Source: Silurus meridionalis
Lineage: Eukaryota; Chordata; Actinopteri; Siluriformes; Siluridae
Reading direction: 5' to 3'
DNA length: 64,000 nt
Assembly (NCBI RefSeq): GCF_014805685.1
Contig: NC_060899.1
Span: 14,040,954 to 14,104,953 of the forward strand
The translations under genes were made by a program, and so were the position numbers. This document shows, in pieces, positions 22,512 through 34,941 of this stretch (its first letter is position 1; each line of letters opens with the position of its first letter). The notes under the pieces were generated by a model, which did not search any database, was not told where the DNA came from, and worked only from the letters and a program-made list of their open reading frames with translations.

Positions 22512-25500
22512 ACAGAATTACATAAGTGAGAGAGACATGCACAGAAATACAAAAGAGAACAGCAAGTAAAAAGTGAAAGGAGTATAAAAGAAAGAAAGAG
22601 AGAAACAGAGAGACATACACAGAGACATAAAATAGAGAGAGAAAGAGAGAGTTAAAAGATGTGAGAGAGTGAGTGAGACAAAGAGAGTGTGAGAGAAAGC
22701 GAGTGTCCAAAAGAGTGAGAGAGACCGAGAAAGAGTGAGACAGAGAGAGAAAGTTAGACAGAGTAAGAGTGAAACAGAGAGCGAGACAGACAGAAAGTGA
22801 GTGAAATAGAAAGCGAGACAGACAGAGAGCGAGACAGAGAGAGAGATTATCGTTAGTATAAAGGGGTGTGGTCTTTTGTATTGTAATAGGATCTAAGTGG
22901 AAAACTCATTAAAGTTGTATCTTGGCACTGTGATGGACAGAAACACTGTTCATGCTAAGTCTGCTAATAAATAGTCTTAGCACACAAAGCCTACAGCATG
23001 TCTGAGAACATCTGCAGGGGCTTCATGCTTTCATGTTCTTCATATAATAACCAGTGCTGTCTACAGAAGGTAAAAAAAAAAGAAACAGGAAGCACAGAAG
23101 AAGGAATGGAGTTCAGGAAACAGTTCAGGAAATAAAATGGCCAATTCATCTTTAGTTTCTGGGTAGAAACAAGTTCTTGGTCATGGTGAGTGCATGAGGT
23201 GGACCTTTCTCACCTTCACCATGGAGTTCCAGAAGGGGTGCATGATGTAGATGGAGAGCGGGTTGGTGTCCACCGCGCTGTACTGAAAGCACAAAGGAGA
23301 CAGAAGACACGGGGTTAGAAGTTTGTTCACACTTACACACACACACAAACACACACACACACGAGCCATCTGGATTATGGTGCCATTTCACGTCTGTCTT
23401 TCTGATATTACCGTAATTAGCGCTGAAATCATCAGCATCAAGATCAACGTGACGCGAAGAAATGTCCTGAGATGCTGAGATCAGTATGCAAACGATTTTC
23501 AAATCGATGGTCGTTCTGGTGGTTCTGCTCTGTCAAGGGGCACTGAAGAGCCCACACTATCACACAAAAACTATCACACAATACACACATTTCCTATTGC
23601 AGAATCTACAGCAGGTATACAGCATGTAGTGAACGTATAACGTGAATATGAAGAGATTTGGGATTCAGCTCATGTTCAGTCTAATGAACATGAAAGGATT
23701 GACTTTAACCTGGAAGTGATGTATGTGATGGAAAGAAGAAAGGAAGGAAGGAAGAAAGAAAAGGAGAGGAAAGAAAGAAGTAAGAAAAGAAGAGTGAATG
23801 AGGGAGGATGGAAAAAGAATATCAGAAGAAGAGAAGAGATAGAAAGAAAAATGAGGAAGCAATTAAAAGAGAATTGAGAGAACAAAAGGAGACAGAAGGA
23901 AGGAAGGAAATCCTTAATTTCATCTGTCTCCTGTTCTCTCAATTCTCTTTAATTGATTTGAAAGAAGGTGAAGGGAGAGCGGAAGGAATAAAAGAAGAAA
24001 GGAAGGGAGGAACAGAGAGAAAATAGGGAAAGAAGGAAGAAAGAAGAGGAAGAAGGAAAGAAGAAAAAGGTAGTAGGTAGGAAGGAACAAAGAAGAAAAA
24101 AGGAAAAACAAAGAAAGGAAGAAATAAATTAGGAGAATTAAGAGAAAAAAGGAAAGAAGAGAATTAAGAGGAAAGGAAGAAAAGGAAAGACGACAAGAAA
24201 GAAAGAGACAGACGGACGGATAGACAAATGTTTTTCATTCCAAAAAAATGGTTTGCTTGTAATTGATCAGGTTTTACTTCGACCTGCATGTGAAGTCACG
24301 TAAGTGAAGGAAGGAAGGACGAAAGAAAGAGAAAGAAATGAAGAGAAGGAAAGCAGAAAAGAAAGAATGAGACGAACAGACAGATGGATGCATTGAATTA
24401 AACAAAAAATGCTTTGCGAGCCAAAAAATAAATAAATCCGGCCTCCACCCCAATCACATCCTCGAAAACTGTTATTAGAGGAAGTTTACACGTTTACACG
24501 TCATGATTCGTAGCGTGGCTACTGAGCGCTTTAATGTCCAAGTGATCTTCACAGTGACGTCTTGACATAATGAGAACTCTATAAGTGTAAATCATACATT
24601 TCTCTGGGTGGAGCTTGTATACGTGTGGAAAAAATGTTTTCCACCTGTTTAACCGTTCATGACTTTTAAAATCCATTTTAATGGCTACATTTTGGAAATG
24701 GGGGAAAAAAACAGGGATTACGAAGTTAAAATCGACAGGATACAACAATACAACTTTGTAACAACATGTTTAAGTCCCATGAGAATCTCTCGAAAAAGAC
24801 ACATGACATCTGGAGAAGACAGTAATGTATATATAAATCCACAGATTCGACTCAACTGGAAAACCTGCCAACTGGGCCGAGGGCTTATTTACTCATGTTC
24901 ACGTGATCTCCATGTGCTCCAAATAGAGTAAAGATCATTCAATTACCCTGACAAGCACAGGAGACTCGGCACTGCCCATTTCACCATGTGGAGTAAAACA
25001 CTGACACCCTTCTGCATCTCACACACCAACTACAACGTAAATCCCAACCTTTATTGATGGAAAAAACAACACAGAAATATACTGGAAGTGAAGAGGAAGA
25101 AGTGAGAGAAGGAAGGAATAAAGGAGGGAAAGAAAGAAGTGAGAGATGGGAAGAACGTGAAGAAGAAATGTAGGATGAGAAGGAAGGAACGAATGAAAAG
25201 ATACCCACACTGCCGGGTAAATTCTTGTCTAAAGTGATGCAGCAGCGCTTTAGTGTTTCCTTCAACTCTCTCGTCTCTACACTCCGCCCGGATCATACAC
25301 TTTCACTTTCTCAAAACCCATAGATCATCAGCTGTCAAACCTCTGAGTCATATGGCTGCATGACATTCCAGATAATAATTTCCCGGATTTTGAATGTTTT
25401 TTTTTTTATATATGTGTATAGAAAAAAACAATTAATAAACAAAAATAAATATTTGAAGCAAATGTACAATTTGTTGGACTTTTTTAATAAAGATATATTT

Positions 25501-26041
25501 TTTTTACAAAACGGTATCACGATAAACGTGTATTGCCCCACAATATATCGCAATATCGCAAGTATTCCGAGCTACAGACTGTAAAACTGAGGCCGCATCC
25601 CAAACGCCTTACTGCGACCTACAGTGAATAAAGGCATGTACGCCCTACTTAGTGCCCTATGTGTGTAAATGATAGGGATTTAGGATCAGGCCTTGGGTGC
25701 AGTTCATTTCCCAACCCAACTCAAATTGTAAGACATTTTTTTATCATTTATTTTCTTAATCTCATCGGAACCACCAGGATTATGACCTACATATATATTA
25801 TATATTACAGAGGGGGGAAATTTCAAAACGTCCAATAAAAAAAGCTAACCGGCTAACGCGGGACACCGAGGACTCGCGCCGCCCGTCCCATGCCGTTAAT
25901 ATTAGCATTATTAGCATTTTAGGCTACGTAGCGATAGTTGTTTTTGATTATTATATTATAAAAATCTTTATTCTCAGGGCTTACTTTATATTTATCAAAG
26001 CCGGAGAGCTGCTCCTGAGTGACATAACTGTAGAAAGCCAT
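17949..26041 (-). CDS. selenoi: ethanolaminephosphotransferase 1, a selenoprotein
   Basis: Ten exons on the minus strand: 25985-26041, 23214-23282, 22342-22450, 21861-21935, 21369-21631, 20683-20791, 20330-20378, 19949-20129, 18559-18741, 17949-18056; total 1203 nt, 400 residues with UGA read through. The enzyme transfers phosphoethanolamine from CDP-ethanolamine to diacylglycerol (or alkyl-acylglycerol), the last step of the Kennedy pathway in the ER/Golgi membrane. The CDP-alcohol phosphotransferase motif DG..AR........G...D...D is complete (D107, G108, R112, G121, D125, D129). Several hydrophobic helices follow. In the last exon the frame meets TGA at 17993-17991 (residue 387, the same position as in the human protein), after SLKKPSSD, and continues [13 protein letters not shown] to TAA 17951-17949. 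Together with the SECIS at 17015-17075 this shows selenocysteine, not a premature stop. Introns are rich in GA/CT tracts. Confidence 0.96.
17991..17993 (-). other. selenoi: UGA selenocysteine codon
   Basis: In-frame TGA 13 sense codons before the final TAA of selenoi. The amino acids after it ([13 protein letters not shown]) resemble the tail of vertebrate SELENOI, which supports translation beyond it. Confidence 0.93.
19200..19860. repeat. long purine-rich tract (selenoi intron 8)
   Basis: About 650 bases where the plus strand is mostly A and G with scattered ACA; the selenoi transcript is therefore C/U-rich here. It is degenerate GA/GACA-type low-complexity sequence. It keeps a long minus-strand frame open merely because pyrimidine-rich DNA lacks stop codons. 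Confidence 0.85.
19891..19942. repeat. (GT)n microsatellite
   Basis: GT run with one TCTGTCTGTGAGA interruption, ending next to the exon 8 donor of selenoi. Confidence 0.9.
21022..21145. repeat. 26-bp minisatellite in selenoi intron 5
   Basis: Nearly five units, period 26, around the core CAGCGATCTACTGCAGGGAAA; units alternate between CACGCC and CACTAC at the variable part. A decayed unit (AGTGATTTATAGCAGGGAAG) follows at about 21153-21173. Confidence 0.9.
21831..21857. repeat. (CA)n at the selenoi exon 4 donor
   Basis: On the transcript the donor GTAAGT runs straight into a GT repeat. The two are contiguous. Confidence 0.9.
22038..22080. repeat. (GT)n microsatellite
   Basis: Pure GT run in selenoi intron 3. 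Confidence 0.95.
22451..22850. repeat. (GA)n and degenerate purine tract
   Basis: A pure GA run (22452-22507) followed by GAGA/GACA-rich sequence to about 22850. On the transcript the CT run ends directly in the acceptor CTCTCAG of selenoi exon 3, so it is an extreme polypyrimidine tract. Confidence 0.9.
23725..24215. repeat. GGAA/GAAA-rich purine tract
   Basis: Nearly 500 bases of plus-strand purine (GGAAG, AAAGAAG) in selenoi intron 1, with a hairpin at 23861-23954. Similar shorter tracts lie at 24300-24370 and 25085-25200. Confidence 0.85.
23861..23954. repeat. imperfect inverted repeat inside the purine tract
   Basis: Left arm 23861-23896 begins AATTAAAAGAGAATTGAGAG; right arm 23923-23954 is its reverse complement apart from a few small gaps. 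The loop is about 26 bases. It is the one place in the tract where the plus strand turns pyrimidine-rich. Confidence 0.85.
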
Positions 26042-26640
26042 GTTGAGTTGCAGCAGCACCACGCTCCCGGTCACTATCACCTGCAGTCTGAAGGAGGAGC
26101 ACCAGCACTGGGGAGCTGCCGGAGTCGATACAACGTCATTTCCCGTCACGACCACCGCAGGTCAAACCGGATTCAAAGTTTTTAAATTAAAAGTCACAAC
26201 TTCCTGTGTAATTATAGAATATGTATACGGGGTACATTCATATATGCATTATTTATACAAAAATATGTAAATGTTATGAAAGAAAATGAATCGAATATGT
26301 TAATTATATTGGGTTAATTATGAAATACCGCAACGCCGCTGAAGTTTCGAACCTGATTGGACAGAACGCGCTGATTAGTTTTGAGATTTCTAAAATAAAA
26401 GTCACACTTCCTGTATTATTAAAGGATAATCAACACGAGACACGTTTACATTTTATATGAAATGTTGATCTGTAATTAAAATAAAATTTAATCAAATGTC
26501 AATTATATTGGGTTACATAGTCATTGGAACATGGTCATTTTGTGTATGGCTTCTATACCTCAATGTCACATAGCATGAAAATTTAGAAGATAAAGATTAA
26601 AAGCTTATTATATTGTACTGCAATTACTCCAAATCGCTCC
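26042..26640. other. selenoi 5' flank
   Basis: Holds the presumed selenoi promoter just upstream of the start codon (26042-26170, moderately GC-rich, no clear TATA box). It contains two related stretches with AAAGTCACA-CTTCCTGT (about 26189 and 26398), a small direct repeat. No gene seen. Confidence 0.45.
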
Positions 26641-26645
26641 TTTAA

Positions 26646-26648
<3 letters not shown>

Positions 26649-26713
<65 letters not shown>
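26649..26713. repeat. (CA)n microsatellite
   Basis: Pure CA run of about 32 units between selenoi and iyd. Confidence 0.95.
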
Positions 26714-26714
<1 letters not shown>

Positions 26715-26961
26715 CAACTATATATACAACTATAAGATTTAAATACAAATGCATGTACAACAAGATTCAGAAATTGTGTGCGAGTTACAAAAATACTTTT
26801 AATTACGACCTTAAACTAAAAACCAGTACGGAGGTGTAGCATCAGGTCTGCATTTTCTATCCCAGATTATAATTTTTGTTTAAAGGAAGGAAGTGCTCGT
26901 GTCATGCTTGACAGTTTTCAGTCACATTATAGACAGAAAGACAGGTGGATGTTTAATGCCG

Positions 26962-28170
26962 TCACACAAAAGCCATGATGTCCTCCAGCTTCTTGCGTGT
27001 CAGATCAGGTACGGTGGCATCTGTAGCTGCGTAACCAACAGGAAGCAACATGAGAAGCTTCTCATTGGCTGGCCGGCGAAGGAGAACCCGGAGTTGTGGA
27101 CCACAGTTTAAAGGTGTGGAGGTCACCGTCACCAGACCCACATTCTGCAGAATGTGAACAGATATGTGAAACTGTGTCCCACCGTGAAAATATATATATA
27201 TGTTTGTGTGAATATTCTGCACACCTGCAGAGCTGCCAGCAAGAGGCCACATGAGATGGACACGCTAATCTCGTTGTAGTAGTGAGTCTTTTTCTTCCCA
27301 TCTGGCATTATTCCGTAGGTTTGCTTGAAGACTAGGATCAGGTACGGCGCCATGTCGAGATAATCCTTCACCCAGTTAGTCCTGTACAAGAAAGAGTATA
27401 ACTAAGAGCTGTAGATACTGTAGTTTATTGGCCATTAATTTTACAGATCTTAGCCACCAGAGGGTGCTTGTGCTATGGGAGGATAAGAAATAAGTATACA
27501 CTATACAGTATAAACAAAATATGAACAAAAGTATTTGGACACCTGACTTTAACAGCCATAGCAAAACTGTAGGAACCTCATGATCCTGAACTAGGAGACC
27601 CAAATACTGTGTGTTCCAGCGTGACAATGACCTTGTGCACAAACCAATCTCTATAAAGATATGCTTTGCATGGGTTGGAGTGGAAGATTTCCTGCTATAG
27701 AGCTCTGACCTTAAACGTATTGATTACCTTTGAGATGAATTAGAAGAATGGAACTATAGACAACAGGCCTCCTCACCATACACCAGTACCTGACGTTGCA
27801 TCAGTAATCAATGACAATCTTCCCAGAGGAGTGGAGGATTATATAACAGCATATAGGGACTAAATGTAGAATGGGATGTTCAAAAAGCAAATACCAATCT
27901 CAAGGTGAGGTGTCCACAAACATTTGTGTATACAGTGTGGATTTTGGGGGTGAGAGTGACAAACACGCTTACACAAACACACACATATACGCACACATAG
28001 ACTTTACCGAAGTCTTCGCAGGTCATGAACCCATTTATCGCCCATTCTCTGTTTGTAGTTAATCTCTTCCTCCTGTTCTACGATCTCTCGGATTTTGTGT
28101 TTCGTCTCATCATCGGCCACCACCACAAATGTCCAGGGCTCGGTGTGAGCACCACTTGGAGCCGTACCTT

Positions 28171-28237
<67 letters not shown>

Positions 28238-28748
28238 GCACAACAAGCACACAAGAAACTAAAAATCAAGTCTTGTGGTCACATAAGAAACAAATATAGT
28301 GTTTTATTCCTCTTATACCACAGTATCAATGCTGAAAACCTGTTTCCTTATTGATAAGCAACACATCATACTTTTATCCATTCGTAGTTGCAATTTAATG
28401 TTGTAATCAGAGTTCAGTATATCAGAAGCCATGCGGTCTGTACCTGCAGCACGTATCACATTATCGATCACCTCTCGAGGGACGGGTTCTGGGCTGATGA
28501 AGCGCACCGACCGGCGCTTGTTCAAAAGAGCATAAAAGTGTTTGGACCGCTCCAGCATTTCTTCCTCAGGGTATCGACAAGGAGTGTACGGAATGTGGGG
28601 GAGGTCTTCTGTCCCTGTCTCTGCCCAATCATTTTCCTCTACAAAGAAGAAAATATGACACTGAGCTAAACTCAACGCAAACTCAAAATACATTAACACA
28701 TGGCCATTTTACCATGAACACTTTTATCAATATGTACATCTATGTGGA

Positions 28749-28791
<43 letters not shown>

Positions 28792-29755
28792 AAGTAGGAA
28801 TTTGCGTCTTGCGTGAACAAACACTGAATGAGTTCTCATGCAAGACGTTTTCATGGAGTCAGAATCCCATTCTAATCTGGATGACTGCTCTCTTGAGGTA
28901 CTTGACCTCAACATACTGTATCTTCAGGATGTAGCTGCTGACATTGCTGTTTTCTAAGAGCTTTGACATTCGAGGGCCTAAAAAAAAAAACTGTGGTGGA
29001 AAAAGTAACATTGATTTCTTCCTCCATTATATTGTAGGAACATTTCATGCAGGATCTCCACGTCTAACATGGCCAGTATTGACTTATTCTCATAAAAACC
29101 AGTGGGAAGCCCATTTTTTTTCAATGTACATGATGACTCATGTATATACAGTTTCTATTTATTCATAACTCTTGTCACATAATAGACAGTAGTTGAACGG
29201 ACCACTGATTTTCTTCATTATCACATGATTGAAAAGGTGTACAGACCATGCTGTAAGAAACACAGGTGCTGAAGTTTCCTACTGGAGAACTTATCAGATA
29301 TTAAATCTTTAATTATCTTCAGGATTCACACAACATGAATTCTTGCATTCCATGAAGCCAGGCAAAAGAAATGTGCAAGCGGTTTCTTCCTCCTCTTCTT
29401 CTTCTTCTTTTTCTTATAGATACAGAAAATCAGTATGCACACTATACTCATATCCCAGCTACATTGTAATGAGTTCAATATGTTGTATAGAAAAAGCGGT
29501 TCGGGTCGGGTCGGGTCTGGTCGGGTCTTGTATCACTCCCCGAACGAAAATCGTACCATTTTCCGGTCCAGTGATTTCGGTGTCGTCCTGCAGGTCCTCA
29601 TCCACCCACGGCCGGTCTTCTGTTCGTTTTCCGACGCCGCCGGAGGACTTCTGAGCAGACGGAGACTCCGACCTGCGCTTCGTTTTCAAGATAAAGGCGA
29701 CGACCACGCACAGGATGGCCACAAAGACCGGTGTCAGAGTGGAAATGAGAGCCAT
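26962..29755 (-). CDS. iyd: iodotyrosine deiodinase (iodotyrosine dehalogenase 1)
   Basis: Five minus-strand exons: 29557-29755, 28444-28638, 28008-28167, 27225-27381, 26962-27144; 894 nt, 297 residues (human 289). The flavoenzyme removes iodide from mono- and diiodotyrosine so that iodide can be reused for thyroid hormone. Residues 7-24 ([18 protein letters not shown]) form an N-terminal membrane anchor, followed by a linker with RPWVDEDL. The nitroreductase-fold FMN-binding site shows RRS (108-110) and [10 protein letters not shown] (134-143). The substrate lid residues known from the human enzyme are present as E165, Y169 and K190 in [11 protein letters not shown] and [14 protein letters not shown] and TPLNCGP belong to the core. 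I chose ATG 29755 because the protein then starts like the human one; an in-frame ATG at 29803 would add 16 residues. Phases agree throughout. Confidence 0.96.
27454..27467 (+). promoter_or_regulatory. CTCF-like motif in iyd intron 3
   Basis: CCACCAGAGGGTGC resembles the CTCF core. It sits alone, so functional weight is low. Confidence 0.3.
27501..27942 (-). mobile_element. MITE-like relic (family A)
   Basis: Ends are ACAAAATATGAACAAAAGTATTTGGACACCTG on the left and GGTGTCCACAAACATTTGTG-TATACAGTGT on the right, an imperfect terminal inverted repeat of about 25 bases. Body phrases match the other family A copies (TTGGAGTGGAAGATTTCC, AATCTTCCCAGAGGAG). It lies in iyd intron 3. Confidence 0.75.
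28171..28236. repeat. (CA)n at the iyd exon 3 acceptor
   Basis: CA run with one ATATAC break. On the transcript it is a GT run ending GTGTAAG directly before exon 3, so the acceptor lacks a normal pyrimidine tract. Confidence 0.95.
28751..28791. repeat. (GACA)n microsatellite
   Basis: About ten GACA units in iyd intron 1. Confidence 0.95.
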
Positions 29756-29947
29756 GGCACCGACGACAAGATAGAGGACAAGGCAGGACAAGACCCAGGA
29801 CACAGACAGGACAGGACCCAGGACACAGACAGGACAGGACCCAGAGCCGAGGCTTGGTGTTAGGAGAGCTGTTCAAAGTTAACAAGGGGAAAGTTACAGG
29901 GGCGGAACCTGTTAATGTTTCTGTTAACTCTTTCCATCCCTTTATCT

Positions 29948-29949
<2 letters not shown>

Positions 29950-29991
<42 letters not shown>
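29950..29991. repeat. (TC)n microsatellite
   Basis: Pure TC run about 200 bases upstream of the iyd start codon. Just downstream of it, 29776-29850 holds short repeats of AGGACACAGACAGGACAGGACCC type. Confidence 0.95.
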
Positions 29992-29993
<2 letters not shown>

Positions 29994-32788
29994 TCCTCCT
30001 AAGGAAAACTGTCATGATGTGGTAAAACAATGTTATACCCTGGAATTGTACATGTGAGCATCTCAGTCACATGTGATCAATAAAAGCACATGGCCTACAA
30101 GCACATGGATTATTATCATTTGCAAACACATTATAATGAGTCAGTGTAATAACAGTGTCACTTACAGTGATTACAATAGTACTGACTAATTACAATGACA
30201 TTGTAATTTTATGTAATGAGTAATTAAAAAAGTAAATAAAAAAATTAAAAACATTTCTTAATTTCCTGTCTATCATTAAAACATCAGTTATCAGAATATT
30301 GGGAATTATTCCAAAGTTGTATTCTAACAGTTGTATTCTGTATGTCCAGTGGTCTTTAACATGAAATAACCTTCCTGCAATGTTCAGAGAACATTAAAAA
30401 AACGTTATAATTCAGTGAGACATATAATACAGGAGTAAAATGTATTCTATTATTCTTATCACTTTTTATCTTTCTTTTAATCATTTTATATGTATTATTG
30501 TATCTTCCTTCCTACATGTCAGTCTTCTTGTCCTTCTTCAAATTCTCAAAACCTAGACCTAAATATATCTATTTATATTTTCCTTCCAGAAGTGCCATGT
30601 TTTTGACTTTAGGAAGGAATTTCATTTGAAATGTATTTAAATCTGCTCCTTTATTTTCCTTTTCTTTACTTTTGCCTGTGTTTTATCTTGTCTCATATAT
30701 GCATCTCTATTTTTTTAATCCTCTCACCTTTCTTTTGTGTAGATCTATTTTTCTATCCTTCATTTCTTTAAATAGTGTTATATAGTAAATAAAATATGCA
30801 TATAGGATTCAGGGGTATTACCAGGAGTTATGCCTGAATAACTGTACAATGTCCATGTAAAAATGATGTGCAGTCTGTTCAGTTACAGCCCTGAGGGGAC
30901 GCAGCTGTCTGTCTGGGCTGGAGTTGTTATTTTGACAGTCTGGTCTCTGACTCGTGCAGGCAGAGGCTGAGAAAAATATGAGAAAAAGCAAGATGAGAGG
31001 AACAATCTTGCCATCCTGTTTGTAGGTCCATTTCTGGATGGATGATGCAGTGCAGTGAGCAATCGCCTAGTCAGGAATAACCAAGCTGCAGTCTTTGCAT
31101 TGCAGTAGAATCCGTCTGAGAGGGTTTTCATGTTATGTTCATGAAATGTGAAAAGCAAAAATAATAAAATAACTAAAACACCTAGATTCATTTGCTTGTT
31201 TGTTCAAATTCAGAAACATAATATGTCATTATTAATTATTAATTCATTTAATCAGTCAACCAACAAGCCCATAAAAAAGTACAGCAATAAAAGTAATCAG
31301 AAAACAATTAATGAATAAACCAAACATTTATTTATTGGTTTGTTTATATTCAGAAACATAATTTGTCTTTATTATGAATTAATTCAGTCAATCTACCAAT
31401 CATTTAATCACTCCAACATTAATAAATAATATAATTTCGCAGAAAAAATAAATAGATAAACAGATAAACAAAATAATAAATGTTTGCTTTATTAATGAAA
31501 ATCTATTTACTTTATTTTGCTTAATTTTTATTTTTTTGCCCAATGTTGTCTGCCTTAATAATGCATACACTATTAGTGCAATAAATATAGTAATACAATA
31601 AAATATATATATAAAAACATAATGATTTGATTAATTTGCAGGTTTTTTTTAATAAAAATAATGTAACTTATTCAGCGATTACATATTAAAAACGTTTAGC
31701 TCAAGCAAGACTTTTGGATATTTTTATGGCAATATTAATAATAATCATCAATTCAGCAATAAATGAGCACAATCACAATATAAAGTTTGACAATTATTAA
31801 CCAGAGTTTCACTTTCCTTCCAATCGCAAGCTTTCCTTTGTCGAAACAACATTTTGAAAAAATAGTTTCCTTTTAAGGAAAAGGGGCGGAGTTAGTCAAC
31901 CTTGTGCAGGTCTGGACACAGCTGATTTAAAAAAATGTAAGCATTTAAGGTTACCCTAAAAAAAAAAAAAATTAAATTGCACCATAGTATTGCACCTCTT
32001 ACCACTAATCAGAATAGATGTTTACATTTTTATACTATTACTATATTATTTTGCTATTTATCTCAATAGGCCAGTCAAAGGATCAATAATTGACCTTGGA
32101 TCACTTCAACCAAAGTGTGTATGTGTGTATGTATGTACCTGTATGCCAACATGCACTATGGCCTAATCGCCTGCACTGAATCAAATCAGATCAGTTAACA
32201 GACTGGTGGAATGTTCAAGGATCGACCTCAAACAAACATTAAATTTTAATAACAGTTAATAAGTAATCATTAATAGTTAACAATACAGAAAAGATTATGA
32301 TGAATTATCAGAAGTCTTCCATTCTTCCATTTCCGGATGAAGCCACAGATCAAATCCAAAGATCAAAAATGCATCTTTAAAAGGAACTCGTGCAATGGAG
32401 CAGTGCATGAATTATTCATTGGCAGTGAGTGTGATCTTCCTGTCATCCTTCAGACTCATGAGCACAGCTTCGGAATAAATACCTAACTTGACAGGTGAAC
32501 GTTGTTGATGTTGTTGTTGTTGTGTCAGCCATTTATTAGTGATAATTAAATCACACGTGAAGATTGAAGGGGATTGAAGACAGCATATAATCTTGTTTGA
32601 AAATGCATGAGCATTTCTGTCCGCCGTCACGTGTCCCATCTCAGCGGGCAATTTCACGCCCTCAAGCCTCAGGAAAAAAAAAAAAAAAAAAATGGTGGAG
32701 GGGAAAAATGCATATAAATATTGAAACTGAATAAAAGAGAAAAGAGTGTTTTTGTAAATGTTTGGGTCCAAACTTTTGACTGGTGATA

Positions 32789-32790
<2 letters not shown>

Positions 32791-32865
<75 letters not shown>

Positions 32866-32868
32866 ATC

Positions 32869-32901
<33 letters not shown>

Positions 32902-32926
32902 GGATAGATAGATAGATAGATAGATA
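32791..32926. repeat. (TA)n followed by (GATA)n
   Basis: About 33 TA units, then a short spacer and about 13 GATA units with one GATG. Compound microsatellite. Confidence 0.95.
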
Positions 32927-33754
32927 ATGTCAAATTATTTTAAGAATTAATAAATATTACATATGGCAATAAATTACTAAATACCTCGACCATGAACAAA
33001 TAAATAAAAAGGTTTTTCTACAAATTTAAATCATTTCTGAAATTCATTTTGGCAGATTAGCTGATTGCTGTCAATGGCATCAAAACAGATTCATAATGTT
33101 GCAGGAAATGAAACATTAACTGCACGTATTATTCACTATTATCATTGTCAGTGCGATCACTCTACATAATGCCAGATTGCTAATAGGCTAATCTGCATGC
33201 TAATCAGCTACTGTGTGCAGTCTTTACTTCTGCTTGACATTTCAGCATGTGAAAGGTTATTCGAGGCCACTACACATTTGTAGGATTTGAGGTTTTGTTT
33301 TATTTTTTTTTTGTGTGTAGCCAAAATGAAATCATAAAATAGCCTGTGTGCCTGAGTGTATTAGTGTGTATGGTTCACACTCTGTCATAAAACTCTTACT
33401 GTGATGGTGCCAGTCCAATGCCATGTGTCTTGTTCCACAGAGCGCCTGTGGGCTTTACCACAGAAATGGGTTAATGATGGAGTGTTAAATATTAACCACC
33501 AATAAACATGCAGCTCTGGATTTTAGACCCGATGCCATTGGCTAGGGTCTGTTACACCCTCTCAGGCCATAACAAAACACAAACATATACACACAGGCCA
33601 TGTCTTGTTTGGTTACTTAAACAGAAATGTCTTTATAGAGGTGCACAGTTTTGTTTAGTCAGGTTTCATATTAGCTGTTGGAAGCTTGATTGACATATGG
33701 TGCCTCATTGGATATTTACAAGCATATTTCTGATTATACGTATGCTCAGTTCAT

Positions 33755-34365
33755 TTCAGAAGTGGGAAGAAATGAAGTACAAATACTTTGTTACTGTACT
33801 TAAGTGAATTTGTACACAAATATATATTTTCTTCTCATTGTGCATCGTTTTTAGCCCATTTCCTGTCATTGCACAGTTTTTTCGAACTACCACTAATGTA
33901 TAATTTTCTGGCTTTCACACACCACAAATGTACGCTTGTGTACCAAGCTAACAATGAGCAGAAGGCTACAAGAAGTCTGGGGCTAATGTGGATGAGACAG
34001 AGGGAGTCAGCGATGTAAACATGAGTGAGAACAGAGACATTCCTAATCACCATCAGCTTTTTTCTGCTTGTGTTCGATCTGGTGGATGTTCAGCCTGGAT
34101 ACATTCATTAGGCAACTCAATTTTCAATTCTTTTTTGTATTAATATATTAATATGATGTGAGGTCCAGTTACCAGTGTGACACTTAAACAGGTAGTAGTA
34201 ACGACTACTTTTTACTTAAGTACAAGTCAGAGCCCAAACTTCTTTACTTTAACGTTAGTAAAGAAATTGTCAGTACTTTGACTTTTACCAGAGTGTTTTA
34301 TAACAAATATCTGTACTTCTACTTGAGTGAAGGATGTGTATACTGTTGCCATCTCTGGTTCATTC
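33755..34365. mobile_element. non-autonomous DNA transposon with inverted ends
   Basis: Left end GTACAAATACTTTGTTACTGTACTTAAGTG; right end TCTGTACTTCTACTTGAGTGAAGG, with further TACTTAAGTACAA at 34214. The ends are inverted copies of the TACTTTTACTTAAGTA theme typical of an abundant fish MITE group. No coding capacity. Confidence 0.6.
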
Positions 34366-34837
34366 CTAGTTTCTTGGCAAAAAACGCAATGCCACTGAAG
34401 CGTCATGTGCTGCAAACATCCCACAATGCATCTGTTTCCCCTTATGAGAGATACCGTCTCAGCAGGAAAAGCTGATAAATGCAGCCAGATTCACTCCAGG
34501 CAAAATGTGCCAGATGATCACTGAGATTTTAACTACTTTCGGAGAATATCGCAGTCACCGATAATTATTTATTAATTATTATGAGTATGCATGTTATTGT
34601 GTTCAAGATTGTGAAGTATTGTAAAAATTCATGACTAGGTTATAAATAAACCCATGCAGGTTTATGGAGACATGCTTGGTACTCAGGTAGGAAAGATTTA
34701 TGGCTGTAATGGTAGGGGGATGGGAAATTGGATTAATACGAAGGAAAGGAAAGAAACTGAGAATGAAAAACGGGTATTTTTTTTTTTTTTGGGGGTGGTC
34801 TTAAAAACAAAAAAGGAATAAAGTAAATTTATATACA

Positions 34838-34867
34838 GTATATATATATACAGTATATATATATACA

Positions 34868-34938
<71 letters not shown>
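34838..34938. repeat. ACAGTATATATAT array and (CA)n
   Basis: Three units of a 16-base repeat (ACAGTATATATATAT) pass into a TA run and then a CA run. Confidence 0.9.

Positions 34939-34941
<3 letters not shown>

Noticed and set aside
29755..29803. Upstream start for iyd (MSWVLSCL...)
   Set aside because: It adds 16 residues without a counterpart in human IYD; part of that stretch lies in a short AGGACA repeat.
30883..31191. 102-codon minus-strand frame with hydrophobic start
   Set aside because: No splice partners, no recognised family and AT-rich surroundings; probably chance.
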